A program made the position numbers and the translations under genes. Below, in pieces: positions 51,621 to 60,874 of a stretch of 64,000 nt of DNA. The notes beneath the pieces were generated by a model. It had not been told where the DNA came from and did not search any database. It worked only from the letters and a program-made list of their open reading frames with translations. Position 1 is the first letter of the stretch; every line of letters begins with the position of its first letter. The DNA is taken from NCBI GenBank assembly GCA_963839165.1, contig CAWIUG010000006.1, positions 62,001-126,000 on the forward strand, read 5' to 3'. Source of the DNA: DATFVA01 sp963839165 (GTDB lineage: Bacteria; Bacteroidota; Ignavibacteria; Ignavibacteriales; Ignavibacteriaceae).

Positions 51621-52943
51621 TTATATACCCCATGGATAAGTGTCTGGTGTATGAAGTGTTTCCCCCGGGGTTTCCTCCAACGGATGCAGAGCATTAGTCT
51701 CATCCAGGTAGATGAACGCATCATACCTGTCGGGAAGCACAGTAGGCACATAATTACCAAAACGCTCATGTGAAGGATTATACACCACTCCGATAGCCCT
51801 ATGTTCCCTCATCCGGTACATCTCTTCCTTATCCTCAAGCTCATTAGTGATTAACATCCTGTTACGTGTGCCTGATTTATGAAAAACGTCCTCCCAGCTA
51901 TTCTGCTTTGCAATAGGAACATCCATCACCTCCATGGGTGATCCCCACTGCTCACCCGCAATAACATTACCCTGATACGAGCCGAACCCTATAAGTACCG
52001 TGTTATTCTCTCCGTACCTTTCACGAACTATTTGTCCCAGGTTTTTCATTCCTGCTTTAGTCATATCTGTAGCGCGCGCATCCCCGATATGAGTATTGTG
52101 CGCCCAGATAATACATTTTGAATTTTTACCATAATACGTCTTAAGGTGATCGAGAGTATCTGCCATATGGTAATCGCGGATATTCCAGGATTCGGGACCG
52201 CTTCTTACCATTGCACGATAATACTTTTCCGCATTAACCATCACCAAAGCATTCTGTTCCGCGTTGAGCTTTTCTTCAGGATCAGCATCGAAAGATTTTA
52301 TTTTTCCCCTGATATCAGTAAGAAGTTTAATAACCTCCTGTTCACAGCTTTCAGGAACGAGTCTCGATTGTATAGCATAATTTTCGACATTTTCTCCATA
52401 CGGCTCAAAACATCGGTAAGCGTCTTTTGCGAGGGCAGCGGCTTCGGGATAATTAATTTCCAGGTAATCAATTATTACCTGCATTGATTCCCACAGACTA
52501 TAAACATCCAGTCCATAAAACCCGACTTTCTTCTGGCGTCGTGAGTTATAATTTTTCATCCACTCCAGAAGGGCAACTACCTCCCAGTTGGCCCACATCC
52601 AGGCAGGCCATCTCCCAAAGCGATATAAAAGCTCTGACGCATTCTTTTCGGATTTATCGTAATTCTTTACGTAGCGGTTCATGGCGTAACAGTCGGGCCA
52701 GTCCCCTTCAACAGCAATAAAGTTGAAGCCTTTCTCATGGATCAGCCTTTTTGAAATTTTAGTTCTCCAGGTATAATACTCATGTGTACCATGGGAGGCT
52801 TCTCCCATCAGCACATAACGAGCGTTGCCAACCCTGTCAAGCAAAGGTTCAAGATCGTCATAACTATTTAATTCAGTTGAAAAGTTATCAACATAACTTA
52901 TCAGATTATCCACCTTATTATCTTTCAATTCTACTCTGCTCAT
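51621..52943 (-). CDS. erythromycin-esterase-family protein
   Basis: A 440-residue protein of the erythromycin esterase-like (EreA/B) family. The motifs are VLMGEASHGTHEYYTWRTKI (about 43-62), FNFIAVEGDWPDCYAMNRYVK (about 73-93) and IIWAHNTHIGDARATDM (about 275-291), containing the conserved glutamates and histidines of the active site. In free-living bacteria such genes often sit in stress clusters and need not confer macrolide resistance. It lies between the alpha/beta hydrolase (12-base gap) and the coiled-coil and ppsA genes. Confidence 0.88.
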   Translation of the reverse strand: MSRVELKDNKVDNLISYVDNFSTELNSYDDLEPLLDRVGNARYVLMGEASHGTHEYYTWRTKISKRLIHEKGFNFIAVEGDWPDCYAMNRYVKNYDKSEKNASELLYRFGRWPAWMWANWEVVALLEWMKNYNSRRQKKVGFYGLDVYSLWESMQVIIDYLEINYPEAAALAKDAYRCFEPYGENVENYAIQSRLVPESCEQEVIKLLTDIRGKIKSFDADPEEKLNAEQNALVMVNAEKYYRAMVRSGPESWNIRDYHMADTLDHLKTYYGKNSKCIIWAHNTHIGDARATDMTKAGMKNLGQIVRERYGENNTVLIGFGSYQGNVIAGEQWGSPMEVMDVPIAKQNSWEDVFHKSGTRNRMLITNELEDKEEMYRMREHRAIGVVYNPSHERFGNYVPTVLPDRYDAFIYLDETNALHPLEETPGETLHTPDTYPWGI

Positions 52944-52955
52944 ATCATTTTCACC

Positions 52956-53627
52956 TTAATTTTTATCACCCATATGTTCCTTAAACCACAAGGCTGCAAG
53001 CACTGCAGCTTCATGAAGCTTCCCGGGTTCTTCAAACAGATGAGTTGCGCCTTCCACAATCTCCATTTTATTATTTCCCTTCATTTTTTTCAGTGCCTGT
53101 TCATTCATTCCTATTACAGGCAGGTCGTTTCCGCCTACAATTAGCAGGGTCGGGGCTATTACCTGTTCCAGGTATTTTTCAGCAAGGTCGGGCCGGCCTC
53201 CTCTCGAAACCACAGCACCGATAAGGTTTTGTCTTCTTGAAGCGGCGATTAATGCCCCTGCCGCACCCGTACTGGAACCGAAATACCCAATCTGAAGGCT
53301 TCGGGTTTTTTCATTCCTGATCAGCCAGTCGGTAATCTCAGTTAACCTGAGAGCCAGCATCTCAAGGTCAAACCTGTATTTCCGATTATGAATATCTATT
53401 CTTTCCTCCTCCTCAGTAAGCAGGTCTACAAGTAAAGTTGCGAAGTTATATTCCTGCAGGACTGCCGCAACCCTTTTATTCCGTGAACTATGGCGGCTGC
53501 TTCCGCTTCCATGCGCAAACAAAATTATTCCGCGGTCATCATTGGAGATATGGAGGCTGCCTTCAAGAACGACCTGACCAATAGGGATACTGATAAATCT
53601 ATCTTCATTAATATTTATAGCTGACAT
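52956..53627 (-). CDS. alpha/beta hydrolase (dienelactone-hydrolase-like)
   Basis: A 223-residue cytoplasmic alpha/beta hydrolase. RGIILFAHGSGSSRHSSRNKRVAAVLQEYNFATLLVDLLT (about 28-67) is the oxyanion region; GYFGSSTGAAGALIAASRR holds the nucleophile Ser of the G-x-S-x-G motif; LLIVGGNDLPVIGMN carries the acid and ATHLFEEPGKL the His. It belongs to the group often fused or adjacent to phosphoribosyltransferases and erythromycin-esterase-like genes. It is the first gene of the ppsA stress cluster. Confidence 0.85.
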   Translation of the reverse strand: MSAININEDRFISIPIGQVVLEGSLHISNDDRGIILFAHGSGSSRHSSRNKRVAAVLQEYNFATLLVDLLTEEEERIDIHNRKYRFDLEMLALRLTEITDWLIRNEKTRSLQIGYFGSSTGAAGALIAASRRQNLIGAVVSRGGRPDLAEKYLEQVIAPTLLIVGGNDLPVIGMNEQALKKMKGNNKMEIVEGATHLFEEPGKLHEAAVLAALWFKEHMGDKN

Positions 53628-53811
53628 ATTATCTCCACGTTGATCCTAAGACCGGAACTTCATTAGTTCAGAAGAAAACAATTCTTCCGGCGTCGGTCTT
53701 TAGATAAGCTCATTATTCATTGCATTATTATCAATAAATAAAGAAATGGGTAAATGTTTGTGATTAGAGGAACAGATAATTAAAAGGTGCGGGAGATGGG
53801 TATGAATAACC

Positions 53812-56562
53812 TTAGATCAGATTAAACATATAAAAATATTCGGCTGCCTGGTTTTTGCTGATCAGCACAATTCTTTCGTCGCCTGGATTTTTCATCAGTT
53901 TTTCGTCAATTTCACCTGTTGTGAATATGAACAATTTTTCAGTCCCCTTAACAAGGGATTCTGTAAAATCCTTAACAGCCTTACGTGTAACAACTTTTGT
54001 ATTGAGGCATTGAACAGCTGCCTTCACTTCCACTGAGTTTTTTATGGATGAAGCATATAACCTGACTTCATCAGGATTGAAAGCAGTTTTGAAACTTACG
54101 TTCTTGTAGCCGATCCTACCTAACAAGGCCTTAACCTTATGTGAAAAGTCGTCTGTATTCAGGTTAACAATATAATCGAGGTGTTCTTTTTTCATAACTT
54201 CAATTGATGCCGGATCTTTAGGTTCAATCAGTTCAAGTATTTCAAGCCAGTCCTCATTGGTAAGCAAAGCATACATACCTTCTGAACTGAGCAGGTCGAA
54301 CAAGTTCCGGTTATCAAGTCCCTTCTCAATAAGCTTCAGCTGAATTTTCTCATCGATACTATTCTTTATGAAGTAGTTAAATATATTCAGATTGCCGTTA
54401 CTCCCCTCAGAGGATTCTAATTTCTCTTCTGACTGCCATGTAGTTACGGGACTCCACCACTGATCAAAATGAATCAGGTACGGTACATTATCAAGATTCG
54501 TTTTAGCATTCAGTGCCTTCATACCCGCCAGGAAAACGGTGATTGATTTATCTTTAGAGAATTTCTTTACAGCATCTTCCATCTCCTTAAGGGAGATACC
54601 GGTTTGATACAAAACGTACTTAATCCCGTTTTTAGCAAACAATTTTTCGAGTCGCTGGGTACCCTGACGGTCATACTGCGAGTACACCATTACCTTCCTG
54701 CCCCGTTTCTGAATGCTTTTAACGTGGTGCAGCAGGAGTTCAGATTTAACACTTGTTTCTTTCTTTCCGTGGAAGTTACCGATCTGTGTAAGCTGATGGA
54801 TTAATGTGAAAACATTTGACTGAACCAGAAACGGGTTTCCGGCCTGTACAAGATCATAAATTTTCTCGCGGCCTGATTCCAGTGCCTTTTCATATTCAAG
54901 CCTCTGATCGGGATCCATCTCGACCCAGTAATCCTGCTTAATTTTTTTCGGGAGTAGTTCTGATATTTCTTCCCGGGTTCTGCTGAAACTGTCAACAGGA
55001 TCTTCGCTTCCTGTGATTTGTTCGATCTTATCCTTTAATGAATCAGCCGGATATCCGCTTAGCATCCACAGATACTTTGGCAGGGGTGCAATTGCGGTAT
55101 CAGAAAAATCCTCTGCATCATCAATGATCAGGCAGCTTCTGCGGTTCATCTCATCGGGAGAGATGAGCTTTTTCTCAATTGCCTCGCTGAAAAGCTTATG
55201 CTCAATTATTTTAACAGCCGAAGAATTTTTCCACTCGTGCTCTGCGTTATCATAAATAATGCTGGCTGTTATTGAGGGGGAGAATTGCTGAAGGTGATCG
55301 TACCATCCGCTCAGCTTTGTACTGCTTAACAACTGGCTGCGTTTACTCCAGCCGGTATTTTCTTTACGGCAAACGATTACAGCGTTCGATATATCCTTCC
55401 TCCGGAAGAGGATTTTAAGGGCACCTATTACTTCAAGAGTTTTTCCTGTACCGAGTTCATCATTCAGAAGAGCGATTTCTTTCTCTGATAGAAAATCGGC
55501 CGCAGGCTTCTGATAATCATTAAGGAAATCGTATATCCTTGACTTCTCCTCCTTACTGAAATTGATAACGGGCTGGAGAATTACCTCGAGATCTCTGGAA
55601 AGAATATCTTTGCTTTCATCAACAACATCCTGTTTGCTGCTGAAGGAATAACTATTTATTTCCGACAGTACTTTATCAGTTACCTTTATTGTCTGCTGAA
55701 CTTTTGGAGAGGAGATCCTGATATTTTTAACAGAGAGTATCTTCAGTTTGTTTTTAATAGCCAAGGGGATCTTAACTTCTGAAGGTTTATTACCGGCGGA
55801 GACTGCCTCAAAGCTGATTTGCCTGATCAGTTTTTTCTGATTATCAATAGAACCCAGGAGTTTATCCAGCTGCATCACCTCAATCTTCTTTACCGAAGAA
55901 GATTTCGGAAGAGGCTGGAATTCAATTTTCCGGTTTTCTGCCGCGTTTAAAGGATCAATGAAGCTATCGGAATTCAGGAGTTTTACATTTATTACTTCGG
56001 TTTTAAGATTGGAAAGAAGATCAAGAACCTTAACCTTATCCTTAAGTCCAATTCCAATCGAATATACCTTCTCTCCCGGCACCAGCATCGGGAAATTAAA
56101 CATCCGGGGAGTCATCAGGTAAAATTCACGAATGAGTATTTCAGCCGTCGACTCAAAAACCTTTTTTGATTTTCCTTCACTTAAACGGAAAATAGCACCT
56201 TTCCCTGAATCCGAAACGGATAAAGAATAAGCTATATCTGCTTTTTTAAGAATTTCCTTTATCTCGCTCAGGGATGCTTTAGGGAAGCTGAAAAAGATCT
56301 TGTTCGTTTTCTGTTTCTGAATATACAGCTGTTTGAACGGTTTAGAATATTTTACCCTGGGAAGATCGAAAGTATAACCCCTATATGAAGGAAGCTCAGG
56401 CCAGACATTAAGATCATCCGTATCAAGAACCGAAGTATAGATGTTATCTATATAATACTCATCGGCATCCGGTTCTCTCAGCCACCTACCCCAGTCGTAA
56501 TGCTCGGGAAATTCAAGCTTACTAACTGACTCTGCGACCTTCTTCCTGACTGCTCTGTACAT
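53812..56562 (-). CDS. SNF2-like ATPase fused to a degenerate Mrr-like nuclease domain
   Basis: A 916-residue protein. Residues 1-330 have no recognised domain. A SNF2-type helicase core follows: Walker A LNDELGTGKTLEVIG (368-380, GTGKT 371-375), motif II altered to LIIDDAEDF (DDAE at 481-484 in place of DEAH), and a second RecA lobe with RGRKVMVYSQYDRQGTQRLEKLF. The usual arginine-finger motif (RxHRxGQ) is replaced by QSEEKLESSEGSNGN, although NYFIKNSIDEKI follows as normal. Residues about 795-916 (RIGYKNVSFKT, VEVKAAVQCLNTKVVTRKAVKDF, TEKLFIFTTGEIDEKL) resemble a Mrr-type restriction endonuclease, but the catalytic QxK reads QCL, with no Lys. It overlaps the upstream 175-residue gene by 1 base (TAATG), so the two are coupled. 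Role unknown; DNA- or defence-related is inference. Confidence 0.75.
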   Translation of the reverse strand: MYRAVRKKVAESVSKLEFPEHYDWGRWLREPDADEYYIDNIYTSVLDTDDLNVWPELPSYRGYTFDLPRVKYSKPFKQLYIQKQKTNKIFFSFPKASLSEIKEILKKADIAYSLSVSDSGKGAIFRLSEGKSKKVFESTAEILIREFYLMTPRMFNFPMLVPGEKVYSIGIGLKDKVKVLDLLSNLKTEVINVKLLNSDSFIDPLNAAENRKIEFQPLPKSSSVKKIEVMQLDKLLGSIDNQKKLIRQISFEAVSAGNKPSEVKIPLAIKNKLKILSVKNIRISSPKVQQTIKVTDKVLSEINSYSFSSKQDVVDESKDILSRDLEVILQPVINFSKEEKSRIYDFLNDYQKPAADFLSEKEIALLNDELGTGKTLEVIGALKILFRRKDISNAVIVCRKENTGWSKRSQLLSSTKLSGWYDHLQQFSPSITASIIYDNAEHEWKNSSAVKIIEHKLFSEAIEKKLISPDEMNRRSCLIIDDAEDFSDTAIAPLPKYLWMLSGYPADSLKDKIEQITGSEDPVDSFSRTREEISELLPKKIKQDYWVEMDPDQRLEYEKALESGREKIYDLVQAGNPFLVQSNVFTLIHQLTQIGNFHGKKETSVKSELLLHHVKSIQKRGRKVMVYSQYDRQGTQRLEKLFAKNGIKYVLYQTGISLKEMEDAVKKFSKDKSITVFLAGMKALNAKTNLDNVPYLIHFDQWWSPVTTWQSEEKLESSEGSNGNLNIFNYFIKNSIDEKIQLKLIEKGLDNRNLFDLLSSEGMYALLTNEDWLEILELIEPKDPASIEVMKKEHLDYIVNLNTDDFSHKVKALLGRIGYKNVSFKTAFNPDEVRLYASSIKNSVEVKAAVQCLNTKVVTRKAVKDFTESLVKGTEKLFIFTTGEIDEKLMKNPGDERIVLISKNQAAEYFYMFNLI

Positions 56563-57089
56563 TAGTCGCTGGTTTTCTGTAGATGAACCTGTTCACAAGC
56601 CTGTTTCAGGCGGTCGAAGGGTTCAAGAAGATTCCTGTTCTCAGCAACCTCATTCAACAGGTCTTTTATCTGTCCCAGCTCGGATTCGTACTTTTTAGAA
56701 GTTTCTATAAACATTTTTCCGCTGCCGTTATAACCCTTAAGTTCCTGGGCATTTTTATTTCCTTTGGAGGAATCATCATCACCGGCCACTCTGACTACTC
56801 TGACACCCTGTTTGTTATTGGCCCCGAGGAAAAGATTATCTTTTACCAGTATGATATCGATCTCTTCATTCAGAGCATTTATCAGGGGGACTGAAATAAG
56901 TTCTACCAGGATATGCTCAAGGAGGACGTCTCCATATAAAGTTTTCTGGAAGTTGGTAGTTTTTATCGGAGCTGTTACCCTGAACTCCAGTGGTTTTGTA
57001 TCCGCATCAGTGACAAGGATTGCGCCCATAACACCGCCATTATCATCCGGTGCGTAGGTTTCGAGGAAACCAATTTTACCAATTGACAT
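56562..57089 (-). CDS. unrecognised 175-residue partner of the SNF2-like ATPase
   Basis: I do not recognise this protein. It is soluble, with no signal peptide. Residues about 1-95 are strand-rich, opening IGKIGFLETYAPDDNGGVMGAILVTDADTKPLEFRVTAPIKTTNFQKTLYGDVLLEHILVEL; residues 130-175 are helical and charged (ETSKKYESELGQIKDLLNEVAENRN...). The pair with a helicase-nuclease fusion resembles a target-recognition or accessory subunit, but this is a guess. The ATG at 57089 is followed by the downstream gene in a TAATG overlap. It lies at the start of the operon, 311 bases from the divergent cytochrome gene. Confidence 0.6.
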   Translation of the reverse strand: MSIGKIGFLETYAPDDNGGVMGAILVTDADTKPLEFRVTAPIKTTNFQKTLYGDVLLEHILVELISVPLINALNEEIDIILVKDNLFLGANNKQGVRVVRVAGDDDSSKGNKNAQELKGYNGSGKMFIETSKKYESELGQIKDLLNEVAENRNLLEPFDRLKQACEQVHLQKTSD

Positions 57090-57400
57090 TGCTGCTGCCT
57101 CTCTTTGTTATTTATTAACTATTTGTTTAGCACTGTATTAATCGTATACACTCAAACTGTCCGACATTATTGACGTCACTTTCTTCAGATTGCCATCTTC
57201 TGCCGGAAATCTAAATAATTGCAGGTTTTGAGACACAATTAATATGCCGATAAAAAAATAGCGTGTCTTATTAAAAAACGGGATAATTAAAATGAAACAG
57301 TTGTTGTTTTTTCAACAATAATTCAAAATGATGTAAATTTGTCTGTTATCTTTGTCTGGACTTAAATATTTTACCGGTAATTAACAATGCTGACCTGCTG
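57090..57400. other. divergent intergenic region (311 bases)
   Basis: Between the minus-strand 175-residue gene and the plus-strand five-heme cytochrome. It holds TTGACGTCAC near 57169, a TTGTTG/CAACAA hairpin at about 57301-57318 and two TAnnTTTG-type -7 elements at 57334 and 57347. AT-rich; no gene or RNA recognised. Confidence 0.45.
57334..57354 (+). promoter_or_regulatory. possible -7 elements before the five-heme cytochrome
   Basis: TAAATTTG at 57334-57341 and TATCTTTG at 57347-57354 fit the Bacteroidota -7 consensus TAnnTTTG. They lie about 47-67 bases before the start codon. A -33 TTTG at the right distance is not clear. Confidence 0.3.
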
Positions 57401-59287
57401 ATGAGAAAACTTTACTTTTTGATCCTTTTTACATTTGTTTTCGGGACTGCCTTCGGTCAGTATTCCCTCCCCACCGAGAATTCTATTTTGTTTTCAGGCT
57501 CCGGAAATTGTGCCGACTGCCATACAGGCAATGGGGATGCAGTATCATTTAACGGTGTGGATATTTCCCCTCCTACTTACTGGCGGTCAACTATGATGGC
57601 AAATTCAAGTAAGGATCCGCTCTGGAGAGCAATGGTTTCGGGCGAAGTAAATGAATTTCCGGCAATGCAGGATACGATAGAAACGCTCTGCACAAAGTGC
57701 CATGCCCCTATGGGCTACACGCAGGCTATTTATGACGGACATACTAAATACACAATGGCAGAATTGAGGCAGGATCCCCTGGCAAATGATGGTGTAAGCT
57801 GCACAGTCTGCCATCAGATAAACCCTTCGAACTTCGGGCAGCGGTCATCTTATTCCGGAAATTATATTATTACCGATGATAGTCTTATTTACGGACCGTA
57901 TGAATATCCCGATTCATTTTTTATGCAGCAGTTCATCGGGTATACTCCCACTTACGAACCAAAATCGATAACCTCTGACTTATGTGCAACATGCCATACA
58001 TTGTTTACCCCTACCCTTGACGAACAAGGTAACATCGTAGGAGCTTTTCCTGAACAAACTCCTTACCTTGAGTGGAAGAACAGCATTTACCCTGCACAGC
58101 AGATCACCTGTCAGAGCTGTCATTCGCCAAAGATCTTTAATCCTATTGACATTGCGACGATTCCTGAATCTGATACTACACGGAGATCGCCCTTCTGGAA
58201 AGAAACGTTCGTGGGCGGGAATACTCTGATACTGAAGATGTTCCGGAACTACCCTGACACACTTCTGGTAACGGCAGAGACAAGTCACTTTGATACCACG
58301 CTGGCCTTAGCTGAAAAGAACCTTAAAGATCTTTCTCTTAACCTGTATATGGAAGCTGTACAGGAGAGTGATTCACTAACTGTTAGTGTTAAAATTCAAA
58401 ACATTACGGGGCACAAACTACCCACAGGAATTCCTTTGCGGAGAATGTGGATCCATCTCAGGGCAGCTGATGGAAATAATAATACCGTTTTCGAATCGGG
58501 AAGCTGGGACACCGAAGGAAGGATATACGGTATGGACCTTCCTTTTGAAAGGCATTATAATGTAATAAACCAGGGAGATGAAGTACAGGTATATGAAGCA
58601 GTGCCGGTTGATATTAATGGCAACGTAACATATACCCTGCTGAGGGCGTCGACTTTCATTAAAGATAACAGAATACCGCCTTTCGGATTCAAATCATCAC
58701 ACTTAAGCTACGATACTACAGCTGTATATGGTTATGCTCTGAATGACCCCGATTTTAACAGGTCGAACGGAAATGAAGGTTCAGGCACCGACGCTGTTGA
58801 ATACAGGATACCGGTTAATAATCTGACTCAAATGAATATTACTGCTGAAGTATGCTATCAGACGTTGAAACCGGAAGCCGCTGAATACCTGGCAGGGATG
58901 AATTCTTTGGATATAGACAGGTTCAACAGGATGTATGAGTCAGCAGATAAAAATCCGGTTGTAATGAAGAGTGGTGAAATACATTTTGACTTTACAGGAA
59001 CACGAGATCAAAAGATTTCCAGCCTGGATTTCAACCTTGCACAGAATTATCCCAATCCTTTTAATCCTTCAACCAAAATAAGATTTACCATCCCGCATAA
59101 CGGGAACACATCTCTAATTGTGTATGATATTCTCGGTAAGGAAATCAATGTGCTGATTAACAGAGAAATGAGTGCAGGCGAATATGAAGTAACCTTTGAT
59201 GGTTCATCGCTGCCGAGCGGCATATACTTCTACCGCCTGATCTCGGGTAAATTTTCGCAAATCCGCAAGATGCTGATGGTAAAATAG
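57401..59287 (+). CDS. five-heme c-type cytochrome with T9SS sorting domain
   Basis: A 628-residue exported protein: signal peptide (1-19, FVFGTAFGQ), five CXXCH motifs (CADCH, CTKCH, CTVCH, CATCH, CQSCH) in the first ~250 residues, then a beta-rich domain (about 330-520) without heme motifs, and a Por sorting domain (DFNLAQNYPNPFNPSTKIRF to RKMLMVK). It should reach the surface by type IX secretion and move electrons outside the cell. It is not a paralogue of the nine-heme pair over its whole length. It stands alone with a VNTR-type repeat 80 bases after its stop. Confidence 0.88.
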   Translation: MRKLYFLILFTFVFGTAFGQYSLPTENSILFSGSGNCADCHTGNGDAVSFNGVDISPPTYWRSTMMANSSKDPLWRAMVSGEVNEFPAMQDTIETLCTKCHAPMGYTQAIYDGHTKYTMAELRQDPLANDGVSCTVCHQINPSNFGQRSSYSGNYIITDDSLIYGPYEYPDSFFMQQFIGYTPTYEPKSITSDLCATCHTLFTPTLDEQGNIVGAFPEQTPYLEWKNSIYPAQQITCQSCHSPKIFNPIDIATIPESDTTRRSPFWKETFVGGNTLILKMFRNYPDTLLVTAETSHFDTTLALAEKNLKDLSLNLYMEAVQESDSLTVSVKIQNITGHKLPTGIPLRRMWIHLRAADGNNNTVFESGSWDTEGRIYGMDLPFERHYNVINQGDEVQVYEAVPVDINGNVTYTLLRASTFIKDNRIPPFGFKSSHLSYDTTAVYGYALNDPDFNRSNGNEGSGTDAVEYRIPVNNLTQMNITAEVCYQTLKPEAAEYLAGMNSLDIDRFNRMYESADKNPVVMKSGEIHFDFTGTRDQKISSLDFNLAQNYPNPFNPSTKIRFTIPHNGNTSLIVYDILGKEINVLINREMSAGEYEVTFDGSSLPSGIYFYRLISGKFSQIRKMLMVK

Positions 59288-59677
59288 TGGAGGTACTTGA
59301 TAAGAAGTAAGAAAATTTATATACTATGATTCGTTTTTACCATGCTTACCAGTGATCTGTCAACCACTCTGTCGGCCATCTGTCGGCCATCTGTCGGCCA
59401 TCTGTCGGCCATCTGTCGGCCTCTAACTACGGTACTACACCGAGGCTAAACCGGTTTTGCAGCCAGATCATCCAAATTCCTCAAGAATGTCTATCATTTA
59501 AGTAAAAGTTTCACTTTGAGATTATCGTTCTACCGATCTCTTTAATAAATCTTCTTTACCCCTTATAATTCAAGTAAATATCGAATATTTATATTCGCCT
59601 GCCCTGTTTCGTTATGGCACATATATTGTGAAATAGAATCACAATTATTGTTATTCTCTTTACATAAGGCAACTTTG
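59288..59677. other. gene-free region with 11-bp tandem repeats
   Basis: 390 bases between the five-heme cytochrome and an OmpA-family gene. It holds the tandem repeat at 59369-59421. Open frames here show no family signature. The last ~90 bases are AT-rich and may hold the OmpA promoter. Confidence 0.5.
59369..59421 (+). repeat. 11-bp tandem repeat, 4.8 copies
   Basis: CTGTCGGCCAT repeats exactly at 59369, 59380, 59391 and 59402, then a partial CTGTCGGCC at 59413-59421. There is no spacer between units, so it is a VNTR, not a CRISPR. It is GC-rich in an AT-rich gap. Confidence 0.95.
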
Positions 59678-60760
59678 ATGAAATCCTCTTTATTCTTTTT
59701 AATACTGGCCATCACCATTTTATCATTTAATGAAAGTGATGCCCAACCGGCAAGCGATGGCTGGAGCATAGGATTCGGCGCAACCTACCCAAGGTTTGTA
59801 AGCGTATCCGGCAATGGATATTCAGGCAATACTAATTTCGGCGGGTACCTGTCATTAGACAGAAACTTTTCGGAGTATATCGCATTGCGGTTAAAGGGAG
59901 GCGTTTATCATCTGGAATCATATTATTATACAGGGAATATAACCAACCTTCAGAAAGTAAACGCTTTTACAGGGGATCTGGACCTCATTTATACCATTCT
60001 GCCTTGTGAGGACTTAACCCCTTTTATATTAGCCGGCGGAGGATTTATAGGTTCCAAATCAAAGAACTCTTTTAATCCGGAGCTGGATGATTTTGTTGCT
60101 GGTTATGAAGTAAACCTTGGTCTGGGTGCTTTTTGGAATGTTTCGGATGAATGGAAGATTAAAGCAGAAATGAATTATCACACTCTCTCCCACAATAAGC
60201 TGGATGGTAATTACAGCATCAACGAACAGAATAAAGGTATCTTCGGGGGAAACGGAGATACTTATATGACTTTTGAATTGGGTGTTTTATGGCAGTTCTC
60301 GCAAGGTGAACCTTCAACTATTTGCGAGGGATGTCCTGAAGGCATCAAAGAGGTTTTCAGAACGGACACTGTCTATAAGGAAGTTCCAGTAGTTAAGGTA
60401 GAGAAGGATACTCTTTACCGTACGAAGCCAATGCTGTTCAATGTTAATTTCGATTTTGATAAATCAAAGATACGCGTTGAATCTTACCCCATACTTGAGC
60501 ACGCACTTGATGTTTTAAAAGAATACCCCGGTATGAAAGTGGTTATATCAGGACATACCGATAGCTTCGGGTCAGACGAATATAACGTAAAATTATCTGA
60601 GAGAAGGGTTAGTTCTGTTTATGACTATCTGGTTTCACATGGTATAAGCGAAGACCGAATTACCAGGAAGGCCTTTGGCGAGAAGCAGCCTGTACGCGAG
60701 AATAATTCACCATTAAACCGGGCATTTAACAGAAGAGTTGAATTTAAGATAGTGGATTAA
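59678..60760 (+). CDS. OmpA-family outer-membrane protein
   Basis: About 360 residues. Signal peptide (SSLFFLILAITILSFNESDAQ), then a beta-barrel-type N domain (about 25-210), a linker EVFRTDTVYKEVPVVKVEKDTLYRT and a C-terminal OmpA domain (about 250-360) with FDFDKSKIRVES, VVISGHTDSFGSDEYNVKLSERRVSSVYDYLVSHGI and NRAFNRRVEFKI, the peptidoglycan-binding pattern. It anchors the outer membrane to the wall. The ATG at 59678 is preferred over the one at 59648 because it gives a normal signal peptide. The next OmpA-type gene follows 114 bases later. Confidence 0.87.
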   Translation: MKSSLFFLILAITILSFNESDAQPASDGWSIGFGATYPRFVSVSGNGYSGNTNFGGYLSLDRNFSEYIALRLKGGVYHLESYYYTGNITNLQKVNAFTGDLDLIYTILPCEDLTPFILAGGGFIGSKSKNSFNPELDDFVAGYEVNLGLGAFWNVSDEWKIKAEMNYHTLSHNKLDGNYSINEQNKGIFGGNGDTYMTFELGVLWQFSQGEPSTICEGCPEGIKEVFRTDTVYKEVPVVKVEKDTLYRTKPMLFNVNFDFDKSKIRVESYPILEHALDVLKEYPGMKVVISGHTDSFGSDEYNVKLSERRVSSVYDYLVSHGISEDRITRKAFGEKQPVRENNSPLNRAFNRRVEFKIVD

Positions 60761-60874
60761 AACAGAAAATACTTTATTTATTCATAAAAAAATTGAATAT
60801 TGCAAATTAGAAATGTCTGATTTAAAGGGGTAGTAAATCTAGTTGAGTTATTGTAAAAAATATTATGGTGTAAA

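Noticed and set aside
51621..52943. Macrolide resistance gene
   Set aside because: Erythromycin-esterase-family motifs are present, but the setting is a stress cluster and no mobile element is near; resistance is not supported.
53650..53710. Terminator or operator between the alpha/beta hydrolase and the SNF2-like gene
   Set aside because: CTAAGACCG and CGGTCTTTAG pair only partly with a long loop and no T-run.
59369..59421. CRISPR array
   Set aside because: Units are 11 bp and directly abutting, with no spacers and no cas genes nearby.
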